The notes under the pieces are model-generated. The model was given only the letters and a program-made list of their open reading frames with translations. It was not told where the DNA came from and ran no database searches. Positions 27,252-34,750 of a stretch of DNA of 64,000 bases are shown here, piece after piece (within the stretch, counting starts at the first letter, position 1; every line of letters begins with the position of its first letter). The position numbers and the translations under genes were made by a program. This stretch comes from JASHPR01 sp963778075 (GTDB lineage Bacteria > Actinomycetota > Actinomycetes > Streptosporangiales > Streptosporangiaceae): assembly GCA_963778075.1 (NCBI GenBank), contig CAVZTJ010000009.1, positions 310,001 through 374,000 on the forward strand, written 5' to 3'.

Positions 27252-27711
27252 TCACGAAACGTGACCGTCGGCGGGCCAGCGGACACCCCGGCGACTGCCC
27301 GCATACACAGGCCTGCCCGCGGTGGCCAGCGCCGCGCGCATAGCCTGCTCCAGCACGCCCAGCCCCAGGCTGCCGCCGAGCATGCCCGCGGCCAGGCTGG
27401 CGGGCCTGCCTACCTCGGCGGCGGCGATCTCCTCGATCCGCGCCGCGAGCCCCTTTTTCCCCTCCCGGCGGGAGCGGCGCCGGCCCGGCCCTGACCGGCC
27501 GGGCCGCGCAGATCGCCTCACTGACCTGGCTCACCTCCTCCACCAGGTCAGCGAACCGCTGATGCTCAGCGACCTCCCGCCGGACCTTGTCCAGCTCGGG
27601 CCCCGGTTTCAGGTGGACGTTGACGGTCTTGCCGCCGATGCGCCGCGTCAGATTCCACTGCGGCCCATGGCCCCGGTGACCGGGCTGCGCGCAGGCGGGA
27701 TGTGCGAGAAA
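27252..27711 (-). mobile_element. relic of an ISKra4-type element (DUF6788 part plus transposase N-terminus)
   Basis: Read on the minus strand, the segment starts right after the DUF6295 stop with CAQPGHRGHGPQWNLTRR, GGKTVNVHLKPGPELDKV and a VEEVSQVSEAI helix, which look like a DUF6788-type protein. DUF6788 genes commonly sit upstream of ISKra4-family transposases. After a frame change follows VGRPASLAAGMLGGSLGLGVLEQAMRAAL, resembling the first residues of such a transposase. Start codon, catalytic domain and terminal repeats are missing. The family assignment rests on motif memory. Confidence 0.5.
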
Positions 27712-27972
27712 TCAGACGAGCCCTGGCGGCGCCGATTCGAGGGTCGCCTCGATCGCCCGCGCCAGCGCCCTGGCCGACTCCGCGGTCAGCTCGACCGCCA
27801 CCCGGGCGGACGGGCCGCTCGCCGGGTTGAGGAAGTCGATGTTGAGCGTGTGCTCGGCCGGGGCGTGCTGCGGATGGTCCAGGTAGACGGTCGCGTCAGT
27901 GAGCGTGAACCAGCCCTGCGCGCCCTTGCCGCTGCCGGCTACCTCGATCTTCTCGGTCAGGTACGTGCACAT
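27712..27972 (-). CDS. DUF6295 family protein
   Basis: 86 residues beginning MCTYLTEKIEVAGSGKG, with DHPQHAPAEHTLNIDFLNPASGP in the middle. This is a compact actinobacterial family of unknown function that I recall as DUF6295. No membrane segment. The ATG at 27972 has GAGGAGGG 9 bases upstream. It lies 13 bp downstream of the dienelactone hydrolase and is very likely co-transcribed with it. The transposon relic starts directly at its stop codon. Confidence 0.75.
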   Translation of the reverse strand: MCTYLTEKIEVAGSGKGAQGWFTLTDATVYLDHPQHAPAEHTLNIDFLNPASGPSARVAVELTAESARALARAIEATLESAPPGLV

Positions 27973-27985
27973 CTCGGCGCCCTCC

Positions 27986-28729
27986 TCATCCGGCCAGGTA
28001 GCGGCCGAAGAAATCCCAGATCTTCTGCCAGCCGTCGTTGGCCGCCTCCACCCGGTAGGCCGGGCGGTCCACCGAGAAGAACGCGTGCCCGGCGCCCTCG
28101 TAGCTGTGGAACTCATGTTCCTTGCCTGCCTCGGTGAGGATCTTGTCCAGTTCGTCGACCTGCTCCGGCGACGGGTACTGGTCGTCAGCGCCGAACAGCC
28201 CGAGCAGCGGGCAGGACAGGCTGGGGGCGAGGTGCGCGATCGGCCCGACCTTCAGCGGCATTCCCTCGGGCGGCGTCCCGACCACGAAGGCGCCGTAGCA
28301 GTCGACAGCCGCCTCGAGCGGCAGGCTGCAGGCGGCAAGGAACGACTGGCGCCCGCCCGAGCAGTACCCGATGACCCCGACCTTGCCGTTGCTGCCGTCC
28401 AGGGCCCGCAGGTGGGCGGCTGCCCCGGCGACGTCGCCGACGAGGCGCTCGTCCGGCACCCCGCCCTTGGCCCGCGCGGCCGCGGCCGCGTCGTCCGGGC
28501 TGGCCCCCGGTGCGTCCCTGTGGTAGAGATTCGGCATCAGCGCGGCGTAGCCGTGGGCCGCGAACCTCCTGGTTATCTCCTTGGTCCCGCCGTCGTATCC
28601 GGGCATGTGGTGGATCACGACGACGTTGCCGAACGACTCCTGCCCGAGCGGCCTGGCGATGTAAGCCTCGATCTCGTCCCCGTCGTGGCCGGTGATGCTG
28701 ATGGTCTCTGCGATCAGCGCCCCATCCAA
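27986..28729 (-). CDS. dienelactone hydrolase family protein
   Basis: A 247-residue alpha/beta-hydrolase with the dienelactone hydrolase triad: C123 in GYCSGGRQ, an aspartate in GADDQYPS (D182/D183) and H215 in GAGHAFF. The N-terminal oxyanion region VVVIHHMPGYDGGTKE is typical. Cytoplasmic. The substrate may be a dienelactone of aromatic degradation, but family members also hydrolyse unrelated esters and no aromatic-pathway genes are nearby. Followed closely by the DUF6295 gene. Confidence 0.9.
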   Translation of the reverse strand: MDGALIAETISITGHDGDEIEAYIARPLGQESFGNVVVIHHMPGYDGGTKEITRRFAAHGYAALMPNLYHRDAPGASPDDAAAAARAKGGVPDERLVGDVAGAAAHLRALDGSNGKVGVIGYCSGGRQSFLAACSLPLEAAVDCYGAFVVGTPPEGMPLKVGPIAHLAPSLSCPLLGLFGADDQYPSPEQVDELDKILTEAGKEHEFHSYEGAGHAFFSVDRPAYRVEAANDGWQKIWDFFGRYLAG

Positions 28730-28911
28730 TGCGCTCTCCCTACCAGTAGCCTGTCCGATTAAACGATCGGCTCCATCCTGCCAGCCGACCGCTCGCCTGC
28801 CCGCAGCCCCCCAAGATCAACCAGGGGACCGGCGTTTCTGCTGGTACACGGACACGCAGTGCGGCATGATCGGGGAGGCGGGGAGGCCGGGGAGGGGCAC
28901 GGTCAAATCAA

Positions 28912-29124
28912 ATGAGCGCGGCAGCGATCGTTATCGCGTTAATTGTTCTTGTTGTGGGCTGCATCATGGGCTGGCACGCCAATCGTGCCCATGCCGCGCA
29001 CGGTGACATCAAGACCACGCACAACAGGATCGCGGGCTACCGGAAGACCCGCCTGCGCAGCGGGCTCTGGGCTATCGGGCTCATCGTCGTTGCCGTGTTC
29101 CTGCTGGTCGCCGCCGTTCACTAA
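28912..29124 (+). CDS. small two-helix membrane protein
   Basis: 70 residues. The first helix is AIVIALIVLVVGCIMGW (5-21), then a basic histidine-rich loop (AHAAHGDIKTTHNRIAGYRKTRLR) and a second helix (50-68). Small proteins of this kind are frequent in actinobacteria; no named family is certain. A GGGGAGGGG stretch lies about 15 bases upstream, an imperfect ribosome site. The following 25-bp tandem repeat begins within its stop region. Confidence 0.6.
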   Translation: MSAAAIVIALIVLVVGCIMGWHANRAHAAHGDIKTTHNRIAGYRKTRLRSGLWAIGLIVVAVFLLVAAVH

Positions 29125-29172
29125 TTCCCTGGCCGTCGGCTCACGGGAATTCCCTGGCCGTCGGCTCACGGC
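29123..29172. repeat. 25-bp tandem duplication
   Basis: AATTCCCTGGCCGTCGGCTC plus ACGGG occurs twice in tandem (29123-29147, 29148-29172), identical except for the final base. It lies between the small membrane gene and the permease relic and may mark a rearrangement junction. Confidence 0.9.
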
Positions 29173-29217
29173 CGCCCACTCGCGGCCGCGGCGACGTCGC
29201 TGTTCGCGTCGAGGTAG

Positions 29218-29535
29218 GCGAGCAGGGCGCGCAGGCTCGGCCCAGCCCGGGCGCCGATCGACTTCAAGGCCGGGGCGTTCTCGCTGCCGTGGATCATCGG
29301 CCTGAAGATATTCTCGATCTTCGGCGGCAGCTACCCCAGCGTCTTCGGCATCGCGATCCATCACCACCTACCCTGCTGGTGGGACATCGGCGCGGTCGCG
29401 GTGTTCAGCCTGGCCGTCTACTACTACCCGATCCACAGCCGCCTCGGCCCGGAGCGGGTGGCGCCACAGGTGCAGGAGGCAATCGCTGACGCCCACCAGG
29501 AAGAGCTCGACCTGGGCGTCCCCGAGCCGGCCTGA
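29218..29535 (+). pseudogene. 3' remnant of an amino-acid permease (APC family)
   Basis: The frame ending at the TGA 29533-29535 encodes about 105 residues without a start codon. They resemble the C-terminal end of APC-superfamily amino-acid permeases: APIDFKAGAFSLPW, then a helix PCWWDIGAVAVFSLAVYYYP and a polar acidic tail. A TAG at 29215-29217 closes the frame upstream and the first ten helices are absent. So this is a leftover 3' end immediately before lysA. Confidence 0.6.
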
Positions 29536-29568
29536 GCAGCATCGAGGGCAGGAGGAGGCAAGCCCGCC

Positions 29569-30840
29569 ATGACCGTTGAGACCGCAGCCGCCGAGCTGCT
29601 CGGCCTGTTCCCGCCAGGCTCGCGCGTGGACGCCGACGGCGAGCTCGTAGTGGCCGGATGCCGGCTCGCCGACCTGGCGGACACCTGGGACACACCGCTG
29701 TACGTCGTCGACGAGACGGCGGTTCGGGCCCAGGTCTGCCGCGTCCGGCGGGCCCTCGGGGACCGGTGGCAGAACTCGCGGATGGTCTTCGCGTCCAAGG
29801 CCTTCCCGTGCACGGCGATGTACCGGCTGATGGCCGACGAGGGCATCGGCGTGGACGTGGCCGGGGCGGGTGAGCTGGTCATGGCGCTCGCCGGGGGAAT
29901 CGACCCGGCCCGGATCGTGGTGCACGGCAATGCCAAGACCACGGCCGAGCTCCGGCTCGCGGTGGAGGCCGGGGTCGGCCTGATCGTCATCGACAACACC
30001 GACGACATCGACGGCCTGGAGAAGCTGGTCTCTTCGGAGCAGTCCGTGCTCGTCCGGGTGATCCCCGGGGTTCGGCCCGACACCTACGAGGCGGTCGCCA
30101 CCGGCCAGGCCGGTTCCAAATTCGGCCTGCCGGTGCCCGCCGCGAGGGCCGCCATCGCGCGGCTACGGCACAGCGACAAGCTGCGCGTCGAGGGCGTGCA
30201 CGCGCACATCGGCTCGCAGATCCTGGCGACGGAGCCCTACGCCCGGGAGGTGGAGGCGATCGCCGGCCTGGGCGACTTCGCGACCTACAACCTGGGCGGC
30301 GGCCTCGGCGTGCGGTACACCTACACCGACCAGCCGCCGAGGCCCGAAGACTGGATCGAGGTGCTGACCGGGGCGGCACGCCGCCACCTGCCGCGCGACG
30401 CGCAGCTCATCATCGAGCCAGGCCGGATGCTGGTCGCCCCGTTCGGGGTGACCGTGTACCGGGTCGTCTCGGTGAAGGGTGACGATCCGCGGTTCGTGGC
30501 CGTGGACGGCGGCATGGCCGACAACATGGAAGTGTCGCTCTACGGCCAGCGGTTCGAGGCCACGGTGACCAGCCGGGTGGGCGGCGGCAACAGCGTCGAG
30601 CTGGTCGGGCGGCACTGCGAATCCGGCGACCGGCTGATCAGCGGCGTCCCGCTGCACGACCCCCGGCCCGGTGATCTCGTGGCCGTGGCCGCGACCGGAG
30701 CCTACTGCTACACCATGGCCAACAACTACAACGGCGCGATGCGGCCGCCGGTGGTGTTCTGCGCCGACGGCGTGCCGCGCCTGGTGGTCCGCAGAGAAAC
30801 CCACGCCGACTTCCTATCCCGCGACGTCGCTTTGTCGTGA
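29569..30840 (+). CDS. lysA: diaminopimelate decarboxylase
   Basis: LysA decarboxylates meso-diaminopimelate to lysine, the last step of lysine synthesis. It is a 423-residue alanine-racemase-fold PLP enzyme. K77 in VFASKAFPC is the Schiff-base lysine, GVHAHIGSQI and EPGRMLVA bind phosphate and PLP, and CESGDRL carries the active-site cysteine of the partner subunit. GAGGAGG lies upstream of the ATG. Its usual neighbours (argS, hom, thrC) are absent, so it could be a second lysA-like gene; a related decarboxylase specificity is possible. Confidence 0.9.
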   Translation: MTVETAAAELLGLFPPGSRVDADGELVVAGCRLADLADTWDTPLYVVDETAVRAQVCRVRRALGDRWQNSRMVFASKAFPCTAMYRLMADEGIGVDVAGAGELVMALAGGIDPARIVVHGNAKTTAELRLAVEAGVGLIVIDNTDDIDGLEKLVSSEQSVLVRVIPGVRPDTYEAVATGQAGSKFGLPVPAARAAIARLRHSDKLRVEGVHAHIGSQILATEPYAREVEAIAGLGDFATYNLGGGLGVRYTYTDQPPRPEDWIEVLTGAARRHLPRDAQLIIEPGRMLVAPFGVTVYRVVSVKGDDPRFVAVDGGMADNMEVSLYGQRFEATVTSRVGGGNSVELVGRHCESGDRLISGVPLHDPRPGDLVAVAATGAYCYTMANNYNGAMRPPVVFCADGVPRLVVRRETHADFLSRDVALS

Positions 30841-30928
30841 CGGAAACCGCCCAGCTCGCCAGCAGTCCGCCGTGCTCGGCGCGGAGCTCGCCGCGCAATG
30901 GAGGCAGTCCGCCGTCTCCTGCCCGAAG

Positions 30929-30945
30929 CTCCCCCCGCAGGGGAG
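30929..30945 (+). terminator. hairpin after lysA
   Basis: CTCCCC (30929-30934) pairs with GGGGAG (30940-30945) around a 5-base loop, 89 bp after the lysA stop. It is a plausible factor-independent or structure-assisted terminator without T-tract. Confidence 0.4.
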
Positions 30946-31089
30946 GCATCGAGATGGACTGCTCACCCGCTGGAGGGCCCACGGAAGATTCTGGCCGACT
31001 GGTTTGTTGCCTTTTAGCAGACACGTCATATCGTGTTACTGAGGTGAGATTGGGCCTTGCGGAGCTCGGGGCCTTGAGAGGTGAGCGCG

Positions 31090-31452
31090 ATGACCGCTTG
31101 GTACGCAGAGCAGAAGCCTGACTGGTCGGCCAAGGCCGTAATCGCCGCGACGGTGCTCGCGCTGCTGCTGGTGGCGGCCGTGCCCGTGGCGCTGCTGGCC
31201 GGAATAGTCATGATGGCGCTGGGACACGTGGTCGGCGGGCTGGCGCTGTTCGGCGGCTCGATCCTCGCCGCCGCCGTAGCCGTCGTGGTAGCAGGCATGA
31301 GCGGAATGCGGCACCTGCGCAAGCTGGTCTCCCGAAGCTTCCGTGTCGTGCAGCTGGACGACAGCCAGTTCAGCGGCGTCGCAGAGCCGGAGAACAGTGG
31401 CTACGACGACGTCATAGAACTGGACCCCAGCGAGTACACCGAAGTCCGCTGA
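31090..31452 (+). CDS. small membrane protein with acidic tail
   Basis: 120 residues. Two long hydrophobic helices (about 18-42 and 48-72) are followed by a soluble, acidic C-terminus (VVQLDDSQFSGV ... YDDVIELDPSEYTEVR). No family is recognised. ATG 31090 is preceded by GAGAGGTGA; GTG 31081 would add three residues. An isolated gene with its own AT-rich upstream region (31010-31035). Confidence 0.6.
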   Translation: MTAWYAEQKPDWSAKAVIAATVLALLLVAAVPVALLAGIVMMALGHVVGGLALFGGSILAAAVAVVVAGMSGMRHLRKLVSRSFRVVQLDDSQFSGVAEPENSGYDDVIELDPSEYTEVR

Positions 31453-31825
31453 CGAAGGCGACTTGCCGATCACTGTGGCCTTCCGGGTCGGGGGCTTTGT
31501 GCTGCCTGCGCTACGTGTTGTTCCTCGCGAACACCTCGCGGTCCCACTGAATCGCGTCTTGCGCGATTAACGGGCGCAACTCGTACCCCGTGTCCCCCGT
31601 GATGGGCTTCGCGGCACCCGTGAGGCCTCTGGGCGCTCCAGACACCATCCTCGTTGACATCTACGCGGTAGCGGTCATGCCAGATTCACTGAAGCTCATA
31701 CAGAAGGCTTGCATCCTCGGTGCTCAGGTCATGGCGTGGTTCCATCGGCTTAGTTCCAGGGTGTGACCCTGCACGACCCCGGCAGAGACGCTTTGCGTAG
31801 CCTTGGGGACGCTTGAGGCGTGACG
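31453..31825. other. gene-free stretch with lower GC, probable element remnant
   Basis: About 370 bp with lower GC than the surroundings and no supported reading frame on either strand. It ends in a truncated regulator gene next to tRNA-Asn. I see no terminal repeats. Confidence 0.5.
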
Positions 31826-31987
31826 ATGCCCGATGACCCCAGGCGTTACATGCAGATTGCCGCGTTCGTGCGTCAGGGCCTCACTGAGGGGCGCTGGACT
31901 CCGGGGAAACCGGTCCCGAGCATCATGACTCTGAGCCAGCAGTTCGAAGTCAACAGGCGAACAGCAGGGGACTCAGAAACGATCTAG
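31826..31987 (+). pseudogene. truncated GntR-type regulator
   Basis: 53 codons encode the first two-thirds of a GntR winged helix: RYMQIAAFVRQGLTEGRWTP, PSIMTLSQQFEVNRRTAG. The next residues should be the recognition-helix continuation and wing, but the frame turns into DSETI and stops (TAG 31985-31987). KorSA-like GntR regulators are typical of integrative elements that insert into tRNA genes, and a tRNA follows 47 bp away. Confidence 0.6.
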
Positions 31988-31990
31988 GAG

Positions 31991-32026
31991 CCTGCATTTG
32001 CGCAGGTGGGAGGCTATCTGCCTCCC
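31991..32026 (-). terminator. tandem hairpins downstream of tRNA-Asn
   Basis: GGGAGGC (32008-32014) pairs with GCCTCCC (32020-32026), and CCTGC (31991-31995) pairs with GCAGG (32002-32006). They follow the tRNA 3' end by 7 bases in its transcription direction, as expected for a terminator. Confidence 0.6.
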
Positions 32027-32033
32027 CGTTCAG

Positions 32034-32106
32034 CTCCCGCGCCAAGACTCGAACTTGGAACCTGCCGGTTAACAGCCGGACGCTCTGCCGATTGAGCTAC
32101 GCGGGA
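32034..32106 (-). tRNA. tRNA-Asn (GTT)
   Basis: A 73-nt cloverleaf on the minus strand. The acceptor stem TCCCGCG/CGCGGGA is perfect, D-arm GCTC/GAGC, anticodon loop CTGTTAA with anticodon GTT, T-arm CCAAG-TTCGAGT-CTTGG. CCA is not encoded. The anticodon stem shows one mismatch (T27 against C43, where G-C is usual). The downstream element relic suggests that the gene served as an attachment site. Confidence 0.93.
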
Positions 32107-32339
32107 CTGCACAACCGCGGATGAGCAATCCGGTCCCCCGGCCGCTCTGTGCCGCGCGCATAAGGGTAGCGCACTCGCGGGATAAACGATCGCACACGCC
32201 CGCACGACGAGCAGCGTGGAGCATAACCGCGTTTCGTCTGGGCATGACCCGGGAAGTCAGCCAAGCGCGGTTCAGGCAGCCATCGGGGCGCCGGACACCG
32301 CAGCGATGGCGCGGATGACGTGCTCCGGAAGAGGTTCAG

Positions 32340-32699
32340 ATGCGATATCGAATAACGTTCCTCAGCGGCTTCGCCGCCGGCTTCGTGCTCGGCGCGCGGG
32401 CAGGCCGCGAGCGCTACGAGCAGATCAAGGCTGTCGGCCGTCGCGTGGCCGACAGCCCGGCGGCACAGCAGGCCGCCGGCGCGGTTCAGGCCCAGGCTGC
32501 CGGGCTGGCCAAGACCGCAAAGCAGAAGGTCACCGACGGGATTCAGGACCGGGTGCCGAAGCTGGCGAGCACGGCAAAGGACAAGGTCGGCGACCAGGTG
32601 GCCGGCCTGCGCCAGCGCAACGGTCACAAAAGGCAGGACGGCGGCGCGGACGCGTCGGGCAACGGCCATATGGCCGCGGCTGACCGCCGGCACAACTAG
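32340..32699 (+). CDS. YtxH-like small protein
   Basis: 119 residues. A short hydrophobic N-terminus (TFLSGFAAGFVLGARAGRERYEQI) is characteristic of YtxH-like or gas-vesicle-like stress proteins, then a long amphipathic Ala/Lys/Gln-rich helix with repeated KV/AKTAKQKV segments and a polar tail. Probably membrane-associated. AGAGG lies 6 bases before the ATG. The function is unknown; YtxH proteins often respond to stress. Confidence 0.65.
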   Translation: MRYRITFLSGFAAGFVLGARAGRERYEQIKAVGRRVADSPAAQQAAGAVQAQAAGLAKTAKQKVTDGIQDRVPKLASTAKDKVGDQVAGLRQRNGHKRQDGGADASGNGHMAAADRRHN

Positions 32700-32812
32700 C
32701 CCAGCTGAGCCCGGCACGGCCCGGGTCCGGCCGACCGCGGCACGGCCAGCTCGGCTGAGCAGGACAGGGCCCGGCCCGTTGGCCGGGCCGACCGCCACCG
32801 TGCCCGGCCAGA

Positions 32813-33331
32813 TCAGCCGTGCGCTGCCTCGTCCTCGTCGCCGGGGAAGGCGTCGAGCGCTGCCAGGTCCTCGTCGGTCAGCGTCGTGAACGGGGCGATC
32901 CGCTGCGCGTACTCCCTGGCCGTGTCGTCCATCGGGCCGCCGAAGCTCACCGCGTTCCTGGCGATGTGCTCGACCCACTCAGCGACTTCCCTTGGATTGA
33001 ACCTGACGACGAGTGCGCCCTCCACATCCAGCAAGTGGCGCGGCGGGGTTGCGCCGATGGTGGCGCGGACGGTCAGGTCGGTGAAATCGTCGTCCGCCGC
33101 GTTCCCGGTTACCAGCCCGGCATAGTTGCGGTAGGTACCGGCGGGCACGAGGCCGTAATTCCCGCGGCCGGGACCCTTACCCCCGACGATGACCGGATCG
33201 CCGGTATTGGTCATCGCGGCCAGCGCCACCAAGTGGAACCAGACCCGCCCCTCGACCCGCTCGCCAAAGCGCGCATGCAGGCCGAACGGCGCCTCCCGAA
33301 GCAGGCTGCCAACCTTGACGCCAGATCCCAC
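32813..33331 (-). CDS. hypothetical protein
   Basis: A 172-residue soluble protein, no membrane segment. Features: GLHARFGERVEGRVWFHL near the N-terminus, a glycine-rich GGKGPGRGNYGLVPAGTYRNYAGLV stretch, and a Asp/Glu-rich C-terminus. I do not recognise a family. It lies downstream of rpoD on the same strand, separated by a hairpin and a tandem repeat, so it is probably a separate transcript. Confidence 0.6.
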   Translation of the reverse strand: MGSGVKVGSLLREAPFGLHARFGERVEGRVWFHLVALAAMTNTGDPVIVGGKGPGRGNYGLVPAGTYRNYAGLVTGNAADDDFTDLTVRATIGATPPRHLLDVEGALVVRFNPREVAEWVEHIARNAVSFGGPMDDTAREYAQRIAPFTTLTDEDLAALDAFPGDEDEAAHG

Positions 33332-33377
33332 GGTCCCATTCTCACTGATGGAACCGACAATTCCCGGTATTGATCCC

Positions 33378-33400
33378 TGCGGGGGGCTCCGCCCCCCGCA
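33378..33400. terminator. 10-bp GC-rich hairpin
   Basis: TGCGGGGGGC (33378-33387) and GCCCCCCGCA (33391-33400) form a perfect stem with a 3-base loop, 106 bp after the rpoD stop in its direction. A likely terminator between rpoD and the hypothetical gene; no T-tract. Confidence 0.6.
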
Positions 33401-33411
33401 TTCCCCTCAAA

Positions 33412-33476
33412 CCAAACACCCATGGGCTTGGCTGAGTTAGCGGCCCAAACACCCATAGGCTTGGTTGAGTTAGCGG
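33412..33476. repeat. 33-bp tandem direct repeat
   Basis: Two copies of a 32-bp unit beginning CCAAACACCCATGGGCTTGG (33412-33443 and 33445-33476), period 33 bp, differing at two bases. It lies between the hairpin and the rpoD stop codon. Confidence 0.9.
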
Positions 33477-33505
33477 CGCTGAAATTCGTGATTCAGCAGT
33501 GAAAG

Positions 33506-34654
33506 CTATGCAAGATATTCGCGCAGCATCTGCGCGCGGCTGGGGTGACGCAGCTTGGCAAGCGTCTTGGACTCGATCTGGCGGATGCGCTCACGAGTCA
33601 CACCGAATTCCCTGCCGACCTCTTCCAGCGTCCTCGGGTGCCCGTCGGTCAGGCCAAACCGCAGCTGGATGATGCGCTGTTCACGGATCGAGAGGTTGTC
33701 GAGCACCTGCTCCAGCTGATCCTGGAGCATGATGAACGCCGCCGCCTCCATCGGCACCACGGCGTCGGCGTCCTCGATGAAGTCACCGAGGTCGGAGTCC
33801 TCCTCGCCGATCGGCGACTGCAGCGACACCGGTTCCTGGGCGATGCGCTGGATCTCGGCGACCCGCTCCGGGGTCAGACCCATCTCCTCCGCGATCTCCT
33901 CCGGGGTGGCCTCGCGTCCCAGGTCCTGGTGCAGCTGGCGCTGGACCCTCGCCATCTTGTTGATGGTCTCGACCATGTGCACCGGGATCCGGATCGTGCG
34001 CGCCTGGTCCGCGATCGCGCGGGTGATCGCCTGCCGGATCCACCACGTGGCGTACGTGGAGAACTTGTAGCCCTTGGTGTAGTCGAACTTCTCGACCGCC
34101 CGGATCAGGCCGAGGTTGCCCTCCTGGATCAGGTCGAGGAAGACCAGGCCCCTGCCGATGTACCGCTTGGCGATCGACACCACGAGCCGCAGGTTGGCCT
34201 CGATCAGCCGCTGCTTGGCCCGCATCCCGTCGGTGGCGAGCTGCGCCAGGTCGGAAAGCAGAGCGCCGCCGCATGCCGCGCGGTCACTCTGGAGCTTCTC
34301 CTCCGCGAACAGGCCGGCCTCGATCGACTTGGCCAGATCGACCTCATCCTGCGCGGTGAGCAACGGCACCCTGCCGATCTCACGCAGATAGATCCGGACC
34401 AGGTCCCCTGTGACCGCACGTCTGGCGCCGTCCTGGACCTCGCGTCTCAGGTCATCCTGATCTTCCGGGGGGGCCTCGATGATTTCGACACCCTCATCGG
34501 CCAGCAGCCGGAGGACGCCCTCGACGGCGTCCGCCGGCAACTCACAACGATCGAACGTCGTCGTGAGCTCGGCCATCGCGACCGTCCCGCGTTCCCTGGC
34601 GCGCGAAACAAGGTCAGTTACCTGATCAACCGGGGGCAGAACCGTAAGGCTCAT
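33506..34654 (-). CDS. rpoD: RNA polymerase sigma factor RpoD (principal type)
   Basis: A 382-residue group 1/2 sigma factor. It has a short N-terminal region 1.1, region 1.2 (LVRIYLREIGRVPLLTAQDEVDLA), region 2 (FDYTKGYKFSTYATWWIRQA and ITRAIADQ), region 3, and region 4 with the HTH LEEVGREFGVTRERIRQIE. The order dnaG-rpoD on one strand with a 97-bp gap is the macromolecular synthesis arrangement, which supports the principal sigma call. The protein is shorter than Streptomyces HrdB, mainly at the acidic N-terminus. Start ATG 34654. Confidence 0.93.
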   Translation of the reverse strand: MSLTVLPPVDQVTDLVSRARERGTVAMAELTTTFDRCELPADAVEGVLRLLADEGVEIIEAPPEDQDDLRREVQDGARRAVTGDLVRIYLREIGRVPLLTAQDEVDLAKSIEAGLFAEEKLQSDRAACGGALLSDLAQLATDGMRAKQRLIEANLRLVVSIAKRYIGRGLVFLDLIQEGNLGLIRAVEKFDYTKGYKFSTYATWWIRQAITRAIADQARTIRIPVHMVETINKMARVQRQLHQDLGREATPEEIAEEMGLTPERVAEIQRIAQEPVSLQSPIGEEDSDLGDFIEDADAVVPMEAAAFIMLQDQLEQVLDNLSIREQRIIQLRFGLTDGHPRTLEEVGREFGVTRERIRQIESKTLAKLRHPSRAQMLREYLA

Positions 34655-34750
34655 GGAGACAAGTGTGCGTCACGAAACAGGCGTTGCGTGGATCTAATAT
34701 TGTCACCCTGAGGGTAGTAACGGGATTGGCCCTATCTGTGTACGCAGCGA

